DNA of 64,000 nucleotides, taken from assembly GCF_000092845.1 (NCBI RefSeq), contig NC_014150.1, positions 3,168,704-3,232,703 on the forward strand, read 5' to 3'. The position numbers and the translations under genes are program-made. Numbering within the stretch: the first letter of the stretch is position 1; the number at the start of each line of letters is the position of its first letter. Shown here piece by piece: positions 9,490 to 18,070 of the stretch. A model generated the notes under the pieces. The model did no database searches. It saw only the letters and a list, made by a program, of their open reading frames with translations, and was not told the origin of the DNA. The stretch comes from Brachyspira murdochii DSM 12563. Its GTDB lineage: Bacteria > Spirochaetota > Brachyspiria > Brachyspirales > Brachyspiraceae.

Positions 9490-10293
9490 ATGATAATAAC
9501 TAATAATTTAAATGCTATAACAGCAAATAGGTTTTTAAAAGTTAATGCTAATGACAGCAGAAAAAAATTTCCAAAATTGTTTGCAAGCGAAAAAGGTCCT
9601 TTAGTACAGGCAAGATATTTGATGCGTGCTGAAAAAAATACTCAGGATGGAATATCATTTGTTCAAACAGCTGACGGATATATAGAAGAGACTATGAGTA
9701 TACTGCAGCGTATAAGAGAATTATCTATAAAAGCTTCAAACGGAGTATACAGCAATACTGACAGATTATATATGCAGACAGAGGTATCTAGTTTGATAGA
9801 TGAAATAGATAAAATAGCAAGTCAGTCACAGTTTAATACTTTAAAAATATTTACAGGAAGATTTGCAAATTCTGAAAATGCTTCAGCAAGTATGTGGATA
9901 CATATAGGAGCAGGAAGATATCAAAGAAAAAGAGTTTATATTGCTACAATTACAGCAAATTCTCTAAAATTAAAAAATGAGTTTAACAGTTATATCTCTA
10001 TATCTTCGGTAAGCAATGCAAATAAAAGTATAGGCATAATATATGAGGCTATCAAACATGTTATAAAACAAAGATCAGATTTGGGAGCATATCAGAATAG
10101 ATTTGATGAATACACTCATGGACTTATGACTTATTATGAAAATATGGTTTCTTACGGAAGTAAAAAAATGGATAAGGATATAGCAGAGGCCTCTATTTAT
10201 GAAACAATAAGTTCTATAAAATCTCAAGCGGCTTTGGCTATGATTGTTCATTCAAATAATATGCCTCAGAATGCTTTGATATTATTACAGTAG
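9490..10293 (+). CDS. divergent FlaB-type flagellin paralogue
   Basis: 267 residues. The N-terminus MIITNNLNAITANRFLK and the segment NTQDGISFVQTADGYIEETMSILQRIRELSIKASNG match the flagellin D0/D1 helices. The C-terminus keeps KQRSDLGAYQNRFDEYTHGL and ends in LILLQ, as flagellins do. Spirochaete FlaB forms the core of the periplasmic flagellar filament. The usual LSSGxRINRAxDDAxG motif (residues ~25-45) is replaced by KKFPKLFASEKGPLVQARYL. The helix near the C-terminus is also off-consensus (YGSKKMDKDIAEASIYETISSIKSQAALAM). It stands alone, not in a flagellar operon. The ribosome site GGAG is at 9480-9483. It may be a minor filament subunit or a diverging copy; function is not certain. Confidence 0.75.
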   Translation: MIITNNLNAITANRFLKVNANDSRKKFPKLFASEKGPLVQARYLMRAEKNTQDGISFVQTADGYIEETMSILQRIRELSIKASNGVYSNTDRLYMQTEVSSLIDEIDKIASQSQFNTLKIFTGRFANSENASASMWIHIGAGRYQRKRVYIATITANSLKLKNEFNSYISISSVSNANKSIGIIYEAIKHVIKQRSDLGAYQNRFDEYTHGLMTYYENMVSYGSKKMDKDIAEASIYETISSIKSQAALAMIVHSNNMPQNALILLQ

Positions 10294-10332
10294 TTTTTTA
10301 AAGTTTAATATCAATTCTAATGAATATTCTTT

Positions 10333-10380
10333 TTTATAACAAATTTTTAATATGAACAAATATTAAAAATTTGTTATAAA
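10333..10380. terminator. 21-bp perfect inverted repeat after the flagellin-like gene
   Basis: Arms 10333-10353 and 10360-10380 are perfectly complementary with a six-base loop (GAACAA). The stem is nearly all A/T. It lies 40 bases after the flagellin-like stop and 130 bases before a ferritin. It may work as a terminator or an mRNA-stabilising hairpin, although the U tract after it is weak (TGTTTT). Confidence 0.5.
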
Positions 10381-10511
10381 TGTTTTAATTTCTATAATAA
10401 TATTTACAAAAATCAAAAAAAATGTAGCCTTTATTTATTATTAGTATATTGTAATAAATGTTAGAATAATATAAAATAATGTTAGTAAAATCTAAAAAAT
10501 GGAGTTTTTAT

Positions 10512-11027
10512 ATGTCAATAATAAAAGAAGAAACAGTAAAATTATTAAATGAGCATTTAAATTTGGAACATTATTCAGCTAATTTGTATTTTAACATGGC
10601 TGGCTGGTGTGAGAAAGAAGGCTTAAAAGGCTGCAGTGCTTTTTTATATAATCATTCAGCTGAAGAGCATACACATTTGGAGAAGTTTAGAGAGTTTATA
10701 AATAAAGCTGGCGGGCAGGCTATAATGGGTGAGATGAAAGCTCCGGAGTTTAGTTTTAATAATGTAGGAGAGCTTTTTGAAAAGATAGTTAAGCATGAAG
10801 AGTATATTACTTCTTGTATTAATAAACTCGTTGGTATAGCTATTGATAATAAAGACTATGTTACATTAAAGTTTTTGGAGTGGTTTGTTGAAGAGCAATT
10901 AGAAGAGGAAGAATTATTTAATGATATTATTAAAAAGATAAAGATTTTAGGAGATTTAAAAGGTAGAAATCTTTATACATTTGATAAATATATAGGTAAT
11001 TTAGATTCTAAAGAACATAATTCATAA
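10512..11027 (+). CDS. ftnA: non-haem ferritin, copy 1
   Basis: 171 residues of a bacterial ferritin four-helix bundle, which stores iron by oxidising Fe2+ in a 24-mer shell. Ferroxidase-type residues are visible: LNLEHYSANLYFNMAGWC (Glu and Tyr of helix A), SAEEHTHLEKF (the ExxH of helix B) and VEEQLEEEELF (ExxxQ-type helix D). The length is normal for FtnA. ATG 10512 follows GGAG at 10501-10504; an in-frame upstream start would add eleven residues with no ribosome site. A second copy at 15608 shares most of the sequence, and the two flank the polyamine operon. No Fur-like operator is obvious. Confidence 0.9.
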   Translation: MSIIKEETVKLLNEHLNLEHYSANLYFNMAGWCEKEGLKGCSAFLYNHSAEEHTHLEKFREFINKAGGQAIMGEMKAPEFSFNNVGELFEKIVKHEEYITSCINKLVGIAIDNKDYVTLKFLEWFVEEQLEEEELFNDIIKKIKILGDLKGRNLYTFDKYIGNLDSKEHNS

Positions 11028-11040
11028 ATATTTAATAAAA

Positions 11041-11071
11041 TGGGTATATTAAATATTAGTTAATATACCCA
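11041..11071. terminator. hairpin between convergent ferritin and speB
   Basis: TGGGTATATTAA (11041-11052) pairs perfectly with TTAATATACCCA (11060-11071). It sits between two convergent genes. On the minus strand the stem is followed by TTTTATT, so it most likely ends the spe operon and possibly ferritin transcripts too. Confidence 0.6.
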
Positions 11072-11081
11072 ATTATTATAA

Positions 11082-11924
11082 TCATATTATCATAAGCATT
11101 TCTCTTATAACCTTGCATGCTGTTATAGTTGATACTTTACTCCCATCATAATCTGGTGAAAGCTCATTAACATCTGCTCCTACTATATTTAATCCTCTCA
11201 TATCAAGTATAGCTTTCTGAAGTTCCTTATAAGTAAGTCCGCCTGCTTCTGGAGTTCCAGTTCCTGAAAATATAGAAGGGTCTAAAACATCTAGGTCTAT
11301 TGTAATATATACTGGTTTATCTTTTATTTTTTCTTTTGCTTCTAATATAGTATTTGCTGAAAACTTTTCTAATATAGTATGCTTTTTAGCAAATTCATGT
11401 TCTTCTTTAGTCATAGACCTTATGCCAAATTGATATAATTCTTTACTTTTCATAAGCTGATAACATCTTTGCATAACGCATGCATGACTTAAACCTTCAC
11501 CTAAATAATCATCTCTTAAATCAGCATGGGCATCGAATTGTATTAATACTATATCATTATATTTTTCAAATACAGCCTTAAATGCAGGCAGGGTTACTAA
11601 ATGTTCCCCGCCAATCATAAAAGGTATTTTGCTGCTTTCTACAATTTTTTTAGAAGTTTGATATATGATATCAAGAGCCTTCTCTCTATTTCCCATAGGA
11701 AGCTCTAAATCTCCATAATCAAAAACTTTCAAATCTTCCAAATCTTTTTCCTGATAAGGAGAATAAGTTTCTATACCAAAAGATTCTTGTCTTATAGATT
11801 GAGGTGCAAATCTTGTTCCCGGTCTGTAGCTAACAGTTCCATCATAAGGAGCACCGAATACCACTATATTGCTTTCTTCAAAACTACAATCCAATGCCAT
11901 AAATATATTAGGCTGATTATTCAT
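11082..11924 (-). CDS. speB: agmatinase (arginase/agmatinase family)
   Basis: 280 residues. It hydrolyses agmatine to putrescine and urea with two Mn2+ ions in the cytoplasm. The metal-binding motifs of the ureohydrolase family are present: GGEHL, then FDAHADLRDDYLGEGLSHAC, and ITIDLDVLDPSIFSGTGTPE. It is the last gene of the speD-ADC-speE-speB operon. Its start overlaps the speE stop by eight bases (ATGAATAA), implying translational coupling. An arginase is less likely, because a decarboxylase making agmatine lies in the same operon. Confidence 0.92.
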   Translation of the reverse strand: MNNQPNIFMALDCSFEESNIVVFGAPYDGTVSYRPGTRFAPQSIRQESFGIETYSPYQEKDLEDLKVFDYGDLELPMGNREKALDIIYQTSKKIVESSKIPFMIGGEHLVTLPAFKAVFEKYNDIVLIQFDAHADLRDDYLGEGLSHACVMQRCYQLMKSKELYQFGIRSMTKEEHEFAKKHTILEKFSANTILEAKEKIKDKPVYITIDLDVLDPSIFSGTGTPEAGGLTYKELQKAILDMRGLNIVGADVNELSPDYDGSKVSTITACKVIREMLMII

Positions 11925-12777
11925 GATGAGACTGCTCCAATAGTTTTTTTACATAAGTAGGCAAAGCAAAACAGCCCTTATGTATATCAAGATTATAATA
12001 TTTTGTATCCAAATTATGTTTAAGCCACTCTTCTTCTTTGAGGTCTTTTATAGGGTCTATAGTTTTTGAGGCAAATCCGAAAAGCCAATGTCCGCTAGGG
12101 TAGGTTGGTATATGAGCCTGATATACTTTAGCTATATTAAATGTTTCGTATATATTTCTGTGAGCCCTTTGCATATTGTAGGCATAATCACTGTAATAAG
12201 GACATTCATGCTGATTTACGAGTATTCCGTCTTTACTTAATGCTTTATGACAGTTGCCGTAAAACTCTCTTGTGAATAATCCTTCACCAGGTCCAAATGG
12301 ATCTGTGGAGTCTACTATTATTAAATCGTATTCTCCTTCTTTAGCATCTCTTACAAACTTTAATCCGTCCTGAAAATATAAACTTACTCTTTTATCGCTT
12401 AATCCAGATGTTGTTGATGGAAAATATTTTTTGCATACTTCTACAACTTGTTCATCTATTTCTACCATGTCAATCTTTTCTATAGTTTTGTAGCGTGTTA
12501 ATTCTCTTACAGTGCCTCCGTCTCCGCCTCCTATTACAAGTACATTTTTTATATTGCTGTTGCTTGCCATTGGGATATGCACTATCATATCATGATAAAT
12601 AAACTCATCTTTTTCCGTTACCATAATAAGACCGTCTAGTGTGAAGAACTTGCCGAATTCTTTTGATTCAAATACATCTATTCTTTGAAAATTAGTCTGT
12701 GCTGAATATAATTGTTTTTCTACTTTGATTGAAAATTTTGATTCCTCAGTATGATTTTCTGTATACCAAAGCTCCAT
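11917..12777 (-). CDS. speE: spermidine synthase
   Basis: 286 residues. It transfers the aminopropyl group of decarboxylated SAM to putrescine. It begins with the WYTENHTEESKFSIKVEKQL tetramerisation strand region typical of the family. The Rossmann glycine loop is VLVIGGGDGGTVREL, and the catalytic region is LIIVDSTDPFGPGEGLFTREFY, with the conserved Asp. Its product, spermidine, ends the pathway encoded by this operon. It starts one base after the decarboxylase stop and overlaps speB by eight bases. Confidence 0.95.
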   Translation of the reverse strand: MELWYTENHTEESKFSIKVEKQLYSAQTNFQRIDVFESKEFGKFFTLDGLIMVTEKDEFIYHDMIVHIPMASNSNIKNVLVIGGGDGGTVRELTRYKTIEKIDMVEIDEQVVEVCKKYFPSTTSGLSDKRVSLYFQDGLKFVRDAKEGEYDLIIVDSTDPFGPGEGLFTREFYGNCHKALSKDGILVNQHECPYYSDYAYNMQRAHRNIYETFNIAKVYQAHIPTYPSGHWLFGFASKTIDPIKDLKEEEWLKHNLDTKYYNLDIHKGCFALPTYVKKLLEQSHHE

Positions 12778-12778
12778 T

Positions 12779-14224
12779 TTATTCCTCCATTACTTGTATA
12801 TTATTTAATTCTATATCTTCTGTGCCTTGCATTACACAGCCTTTTTCTTTTGCATATTTTATATATGTTATAATCTCTTGAGTGATTTCTTCCCCCGGGG
12901 CTATTATAGGTATACCGGGAGGATATGCCATTACAAACTCTGCTGAAGTTTTGCCTATTGAGTTATCTAATTTTACAGAATGCTTATTACTATAAAATGC
13001 CTTTTGAGGGCTATATTTTACTATCGGATTAATATATTCATGATCAAATAAATGAGTATAGTCTTTTTTATACTTTCTTTTTAATTCAGCCAATGCTGCT
13101 ATAAGTCGTTCAAGCTCAAGATTTCTGTCGCCTACTGATATTATAGCCAAAACATTTCCTATATCTCCAAACTCTATTTGTATATTATATTCATCACGCA
13201 ATTTATCATAAACTTCAATTCCAGCAAGACCTATTTTTCTAGTATGTATGCATAGCTTTGTATTATCAAAAGAATATATATCATCATTATTTATTATCTC
13301 TTCACCGAATGCATAATAATCGCCTATTTTATTAACTTCTTTTCTAGCATAGTCTGCCATATTAATAACTGTTTTAAAAATTTCTTTACCGTTAATAGCC
13401 AATTCGCTTCTTGCTATGTCCAAACTGCTCATAAGTATATAGCTTGGGCTTGTAGTCATAGTAAGATTGATTATCTGCCTGACATGATTACCATTGACAT
13501 TATTATTTATTAAAAGTGCCGATGACTGAGTGAGAGAGCCTCCTGTTTTATGGAGACTTACACAGCTCATATCGGCACCTGCCTCCATAGCACTTATTGG
13601 AAGATTATCTCCAAAATAAAAATGTGTGCCATGTGCTTCATCTGCTAGGACAAGCATGTTGTTTTTATGAGCTAATTCTACTATTTTTTTTAAGTCAGAG
13701 CATATTCCATAGTAGGTGGGGTTATTAACAAATATAGCCTTAGCATCAGGATTTTTCTCTATTGCTTTTTTTATATTTTCTACAGACATTCCCAAAGATA
13801 TACCCAATTCCTTATTAACCCCCGGATTTACATATATAGGCACAGCACCGCATAAGACAAGAGCATTAATAGCACTTTTATGCACATTTCTAGGAAGTAT
13901 TATTTTATCTCCGTATTTGCAGGCAGTAAATATCATAGCCTGAACAGCTGATGTAGTGCCTCCAACCATGAAAAATGATTCTTTAGCTTTGAATGCTTCA
14001 GCCATTAATTCCTGAGCTTCTTTTATAACTCCTATAGGATGAGTAGCATTGTCTAAAGGCTTTGATGAATTATAATCTATTTGAACGCATTTTTCTCCGA
14101 GTACATCTATTAAAACTTTGGTGCTTTTTCCCTGCTTATGTCCCGGTACATCGAAACTTACTATTCTTTTTTTTCTGTATTGTTTTAATGCTTCAACAAT
14201 AGGAGTTCTCTCTTGTCTATTCAT
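12779..14224 (-). CDS. speA: PLP-dependent arginine decarboxylase (Orn/Lys/Arg decarboxylase family)
   Basis: About 481 residues, of the short, fold-I aspartate-aminotransferase type found in Bacillus SpeA. Visible motifs are DVPGHKQG near the N-terminus, the PLP aspartate in [14 protein letters not shown], and the PLP-binding lysine in SLHKTGG. A C-terminal domain follows ([18 protein letters not shown]). Arginine is the likely substrate because agmatinase is encoded downstream; lysine or ornithine cannot be excluded by sequence alone. Start: ATG 14224 overlaps the speD stop by eight bases (ATGAATAG), the same pattern as at the speE-speB junction. ATG 14236 is also open, but its AGGAAG site lies only two bases away. 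Confidence 0.85.
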   Translation of the reverse strand: MNRQERTPIVEALKQYRKKRIVSFDVPGHKQGKSTKVLIDVLGEKCVQIDYNSSKPLDNATHPIGVIKEAQELMAEAFKAKESFFMVGGTTSAVQAMIFTACKYGDKIILPRNVHKSAINALVLCGAVPIYVNPGVNKELGISLGMSVENIKKAIEKNPDAKAIFVNNPTYYGICSDLKKIVELAHKNNMLVLADEAHGTHFYFGDNLPISAMEAGADMSCVSLHKTGGSLTQSSALLINNNVNGNHVRQIINLTMTTSPSYILMSSLDIARSELAINGKEIFKTVINMADYARKEVNKIGDYYAFGEEIINNDDIYSFDNTKLCIHTRKIGLAGIEVYDKLRDEYNIQIEFGDIGNVLAIISVGDRNLELERLIAALAELKRKYKKDYTHLFDHEYINPIVKYSPQKAFYSNKHSVKLDNSIGKTSAEFVMAYPPGIPIIAPGEEITQEIITYIKYAKEKGCVMQGTEDIELNNIQVMEE

Positions 14225-15029
14225 TATCGTATACATTGCTTCCTGAATATATTTCTATCATTTCCTGACGAAGATCATTAGATATTTTTAGTCGTTCTTT
14301 AGGGGTAAACTCATTAACATCTTTTCCAAAGAGATAATTACTGAGATTAAGTTCTTTAATTATCATCATAGTATGAAATATATTTGCACTATATATATTT
14401 ATGTCATGAGCATCGTATCTTTCTTGAATTTCTTCGCTTATATAATCCTGTATACTTGTTATTTTATGATCTATAAAGCATTTTTTTCCGTCTATTGTAC
14501 GGGTAAATCCTCTGACTCTGTAGTCTATGGATATTATATCAGAATCAAAGCATTGTATTAAATAGTTAAGTGTTTTAAGAGGTGATATTTTACCGCAAGT
14601 AGATACATCAATATCAACTCTGAATGATGATATGCTCTTATTTGGGTGATACTCTGGGTATGTATGTACTGTTATATGGCTTTTGTCCAAATGTGCACAT
14701 ACTGTTTCTTTTTCTACAAATGAAATATTGCCTTTATTGCAGGTTTCATCAAGCACAGTATCATTTAAAGGTTCTTCTGATATTAATATAGTTACGCTTG
14801 CCCCTTGAGGATCATAATCCTGCTTTGATATGTTTAGTATATGAGCACCTATTAAATCAGTTACATTGCAAAGTATTTCTGTTAATCTTTTAGAGTTATA
14901 CTGCTCATCAATATAATCTATATATTTTCTTTGCTCTGGTTCTGTTTTGGCATAGCAGACATCGTAGATATTGAAACTTAAACTTTTTGTAAGATTATTA
15001 AATCCATATAGCTTAATCTTGTCTGGCAT
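14217..15029 (-). CDS. speD: S-adenosylmethionine decarboxylase proenzyme (E. coli type)
   Basis: 270 residues, close to the 264-residue E. coli enzyme (class 1A). The proenzyme cleaves itself to form a pyruvoyl group. The processing site is visible as [13 protein letters not shown], with the Ser as the future pyruvoyl residue. The N-terminus [17 protein letters not shown] also matches the family. It makes decarboxylated SAM, the aminopropyl donor for SpeE. ATG 15029 has a perfect AGGAGG seven bases upstream; an in-frame GTG at 15044 would overlap that site. It heads the polyamine operon and has a ~350-base structured leader. Confidence 0.93.
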   Translation of the reverse strand: MPDKIKLYGFNNLTKSLSFNIYDVCYAKTEPEQRKYIDYIDEQYNSKRLTEILCNVTDLIGAHILNISKQDYDPQGASVTILISEEPLNDTVLDETCNKGNISFVEKETVCAHLDKSHITVHTYPEYHPNKSISSFRVDIDVSTCGKISPLKTLNYLIQCFDSDIISIDYRVRGFTRTIDGKKCFIDHKITSIQDYISEEIQERYDAHDINIYSANIFHTMMIIKELNLSNYLFGKDVNEFTPKERLKISNDLRQEMIEIYSGSNVYDNE

Positions 15030-15380
15030 AAAAATCCTCCTCACATCTTGTGCAGAAGGAAATCTTATATAAAAAAATACAATTATTTTTCTAACATAAG
15101 TTTCCTTACATAAAGATAAATAATTGTACTTGATTAGATCTTTAACTATTTTTTAGTTTATTTGAGCCTATACAGTAATTTTATACTTTTACTGCTCATG
15201 TTGATCATTCACAAGTACGTTTATTCCTTATAAATAATTTAACACGATTGAATCGCAAATCGGCTTTTGACCCGGCTGTCCGTATGGCCTCTTTTCCCCT
15301 TTTTTGAAGGTTAAGGTCAAAATAATTTTACCAAAATGGATGCAATAGCAATCAAATAAACCACTCGATTTTCTATTACG
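15030..15380 (-). promoter_or_regulatory. structured 5' leader of the polyamine operon (candidate riboswitch)
   Basis: About 350 bases lie between the promoter and speD. The part at 15240-15380 is unusually complex for this genome. In the minus-strand RNA, TTTTGACC (plus 15315-15322) pairs perfectly with GGTCAAAA (plus 15265-15272). This closes a region holding a CCTT/AAGG hairpin and a GGCC...AGCC hairpin (plus 15274-15289), in other words a three-way-junction-like fold. CGATT/AATCG forms another stem (plus 15245-15262 region), and CAGTAA/TTACTG one further downstream. The attenuator-like hairpin closes the leader. I could not match it to SAM, lysine, guanidine, cobalamin, TPP, THF or T-box consensus features. 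No leader peptide with a good ribosome site was seen. Confidence 0.5.
15071..15128 (-). terminator. attenuator-like hairpin just upstream of speD
   Basis: In the minus-strand transcript, an 11-bp perfect stem (15118-15128 with 15078-15088) encloses a second small hairpin with a GAAA loop. It is followed directly by seven U residues (15071-15077). It lies ~30 bases before the speD ribosome site, where a transcription attenuator would sit. The stem is AT-rich, so its strength in vivo is uncertain. Confidence 0.5.
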
Positions 15381-15386
15381 CGACTT

Positions 15387-15414
15387 ATTATATACTTTTT
15401 TTATTTTTCTGCAA
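15387..15414 (-). promoter_or_regulatory. promoter of the spe operon leader
   Basis: On the minus strand TTGCAG (plus 15409-15414), a 16-base spacer and a perfect TATAAT (plus 15387-15392) predict a start near 15380. That is about 350 bases before the speD start codon. Confidence 0.6.
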
Positions 15415-15607
15415 GTGTTTTATTAATAAAAAATAAATTTATAATATTATAAAAGTTATTAATACATGATATTTTTAGAAAATATGTTATAATATATAAA
15501 CATATTACTAATCTTTCATTCATTTTAAGTATTGTAAAGATTAATACATTAATATAAAATAAAAAAGGTTATAAAATATATATTTATTAAAAAAAGGAGT
15601 TTTTATT

Positions 15608-16138
15608 ATGTCTATAATCAATAATGAAGAAACAATTAAAGCATTGAATGTTCAATTAAATAAAGAATTGTATTCAGCAAGTCTTTATTTTAATATGGCT
15701 AGCTGGTGTGATAAACAAGGACTTAAAGGCTGCAGTAAATTCTTATACGGCCATTACAGAGAAGAGCTAGAACATTTTGAAAAGTTTAGAGATTTTATTA
15801 ATAAAGTAGGAGGACAAGCTACTATCGGAGAAATGCATGCCCCTCAGAATGATTTTAAATCAGTAGAAGACTTATTTGAAACTGTAGTTAAACATGAAGA
15901 ATATATTACTTCATGCATAAATGAACTTGTAGGATATTCTTTTGATAAAAAAGATTATATTACTTTAAGATTCTTAGATTGGTTTATACAAGAGCAGCTT
16001 GAAGAACAGGAATTATTTAATGATATTCTTGATAAAATAAAAATCTTGGGTGATTTAAAAGGCAGAAATTTATATACATTTGATAAAGCCATTGGTAATT
16101 TGGATGCTGAAAAACATGGTACAAGTGTAAGTTTATAA
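15608..16138 (+). CDS. ftnA: non-haem ferritin, copy 2
   Basis: 176 residues, a paralogue of the ferritin at 10512 with the same iron-site pattern: LNKELYSASLYFNMASWC, HYREELEHFEKF, IQEQLEEQELF. The sequence upstream of both starts is nearly the same (GGAGTTTTTAT), which points to duplication of gene plus translation signal. An extended -10 (TGTTATAAT, 15485-15493) lies upstream, and a TAATCTTT/AAAGATTA stem could form in the leader. lptB follows 32 bases later on the same strand, so the two may be co-transcribed. Confidence 0.92.
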   Translation: MSIINNEETIKALNVQLNKELYSASLYFNMASWCDKQGLKGCSKFLYGHYREELEHFEKFRDFINKVGGQATIGEMHAPQNDFKSVEDLFETVVKHEEYITSCINELVGYSFDKKDYITLRFLDWFIQEQLEEQELFNDILDKIKILGDLKGRNLYTFDKAIGNLDAEKHGTSVSL

Positions 16139-16170
16139 TTTTAGAATAAAAAATAAAATAGAGAGGGTGT

Positions 16171-17004
16171 ATGCTTGGTAAATTTTTAAATATTTTCAAA
16201 AAAAAAGATGATGTCAGTAATATACCCTCTGATAATCCAATAACTGCGGAAAATTTCTTCAATTATGATAAAGCAAATCCTTATGAAATTCGTGCTGTTA
16301 ATCTTACAAAATATTATGGTAAAAGAAAAATAATAGGAGATATTTCCTATAGTGTAAAACAAGGTGAGATTGTAGGGCTTTTAGGACCTAATGGTGCTGG
16401 TAAAACTACTAGTTTTTATATTACAGTAGGGTTTGTTAAAGCTACTGCAGGAAATGTATATTTAAATGATTTAGATATTACAAATCTTCATATGCATCAG
16501 AGAGCTACACTTGGTATAGGATATCTTCCTCAGGAGGCGTCTATTTTCCGCAAGATGTCGGTAGAAGATAATTTGCTTTCAATACTTGAATATAATAAAG
16601 CATTATCTGCAAAGGATAGAATGGATATAACTGATATGCTTCTTGCTGAGTTTAATATTACACATGTAAGAAAACAAAACGGATATACTCTTTCAGGAGG
16701 AGAAAGAAGAAGATGTGAGATAGCAAGGGCACTCACTGTTAATCCAAAGTTTATATTATTAGATGAGCCTTTTGCAGGAGTTGACCCTATTGCCGTTATA
16801 GATATACAAAATATTATAGCTTCTCTTAAAGATAAAGGTTTGGGAATATTAATTACCGACCACAATGTACGCGAAACTTTGAGAATTACAGACAGAGCAT
16901 ATATTATGGGTAATGGTCAAATATTGGTAAAAGGTACTCCTGAAGAGATAGTTAATAACCCATTGGCACGTAAAGTATATTTGGGTGAATCTTTCACTAT
17001 GTAA
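16171..17004 (+). CDS. lptB: LPS-export-type ABC transporter ATPase (LptB)
   Basis: 277 residues. Walker A is GLLGPNGAGKTTSFY, the Q-loop GIGYLPQEASIFRKMSVEDN, the signature LSGGERRRCEIARAL, Walker B FILLDEPFAGVDPIAV, and the switch histidine ITDHNVRETL. The Q-loop and DEPFAGVDPIAV segments are characteristic of LptB, which powers LptFG to extract lipopolysaccharide from the inner membrane. A ~40-residue N-terminal extension (starting MLGKFLNIFKKKDD) precedes the ATPase domain and is unusual. No permease genes are nearby. Brachyspira makes lipooligosaccharide, which fits. Confidence 0.9.
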   Translation: MLGKFLNIFKKKDDVSNIPSDNPITAENFFNYDKANPYEIRAVNLTKYYGKRKIIGDISYSVKQGEIVGLLGPNGAGKTTSFYITVGFVKATAGNVYLNDLDITNLHMHQRATLGIGYLPQEASIFRKMSVEDNLLSILEYNKALSAKDRMDITDMLLAEFNITHVRKQNGYTLSGGERRRCEIARALTVNPKFILLDEPFAGVDPIAVIDIQNIIASLKDKGLGILITDHNVRETLRITDRAYIMGNGQILVKGTPEEIVNNPLARKVYLGESFTM

Positions 17005-17068
17005 TTATATATAAATAAGGCTTCACATTTTTACATGCAAAGCCGTTATTATGAATATCTTTTAATAA

Positions 17069-17998
17069 TTATTTTGTTATATTATTAATTGCCTCTATAA
17101 AAGTATTAAATGAGCTTTCTGTCATATAATATCGGTTATTATCATTATTTTTAACTATTTCATAATTATTGTCATCTAGTTTGTTTAATATCTCATATGT
17201 TTTATTATTGTTGTCAGAAGTTTTTATATTTATTTTATATAGTGCATCATTTTTATTTATATTTTCATTAGTTATTAAGCCGTCAGCATTTAAATTAGCT
17301 AATGTAAATATGCTTGTATAAACATCATTGGCTTTTACTTCTGTATTATTCCATGTTTTAATCCATACATTGTTCGTATTATCTTTAGGTTTTTCTAAAG
17401 TATATGCATTGTTATTATATTCTATAGTTATATTTTCTATATCATCATTTTTGATTTTTGAAATAGTTTTATTTATCAAGTCATTTTCATTTTTATCAAA
17501 AATATCTTTAGGATTAGAAGATGTATTTCCAAGAAGATATATATTTTTATCATTATTTATTTTAGCATATACGCTATTTCCGAATGCAGATTTCATACCA
17601 AACTTTATATTTCTTACATTTTTTGAAGAACTGTCAAATGCTTCAACTGATAATACTTCATCATCAGATAATTTATATTTTAATATAGCTTCATCATCAC
17701 CCCTAGAAACTATCTCTACAGGCTGAATGATATTTAATGCATTTGTCATAGCTTCTATAAGTGAATTGTCAGCATTATATTTATCATTAACAGTCCATTT
17801 ATTATCATTATATTTTATTGATATAGCTTCATTAGCTCCTCTATTTATAATAATTTCGGATATATTTGAATTTATTGCTTTTAGGGTAGGTAAGGAGTAA
17901 CCTTTATTTTTTAATAGAATTACAGCTATTAATATTATTATTAATACTGCTATTATAGATGATAATGTTATATATTTTTTAGTTATATTTTGATTCAT
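17069..17998 (-). CDS. DUF4340 membrane-anchored protein
   Basis: 309 residues. An N-terminal membrane helix (residues ~10-30, IIAVLIIILIAVILL) is followed by an Asn/Asp/Lys-rich extracytoplasmic region. This contains DUF4340-like strands: ISEIIINRGANEAISIKYND, KWTVNDKYNAD, and FGNSVYAKINNDKNIYLLG. DUF4340 proteins often accompany ABC-2 exporters, and a second one at 31849 in this window does. This copy instead follows ruvX, 72 bases downstream on the same strand, with no transporter beside it. Its partner and role are unknown. Confidence 0.75.
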   Translation of the reverse strand: MNQNITKKYITLSSIIAVLIIILIAVILLKNKGYSLPTLKAINSNISEIIINRGANEAISIKYNDNKWTVNDKYNADNSLIEAMTNALNIIQPVEIVSRGDDEAILKYKLSDDEVLSVEAFDSSSKNVRNIKFGMKSAFGNSVYAKINNDKNIYLLGNTSSNPKDIFDKNENDLINKTISKIKNDDIENITIEYNNNAYTLEKPKDNTNNVWIKTWNNTEVKANDVYTSIFTLANLNADGLITNENINKNDALYKINIKTSDNNNKTYEILNKLDDNNYEIVKNNDNNRYYMTESSFNTFIEAINNITK

Positions 17999-18070
17999 AT
18001 TTTATTACCTTTTTATTATATTTTGAAAACTTATAATATATAACTATTTAATTATAAAAATAGTAAATAA

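Noticed and set aside
14373-14561. Plus-strand open frame inside speD
   Set aside because: It lies entirely opposite a well-conserved gene, has no ribosome site and shows no recognisable protein motif.
15230-15400. Known riboswitch classes (SAM, lysine, guanidine, preQ1, THF) or tmRNA/RNase P/SRP RNA for the speD leader
   Set aside because: None of the conserved core sequences I know for these classes is visible; a proper covariance search was not possible here.
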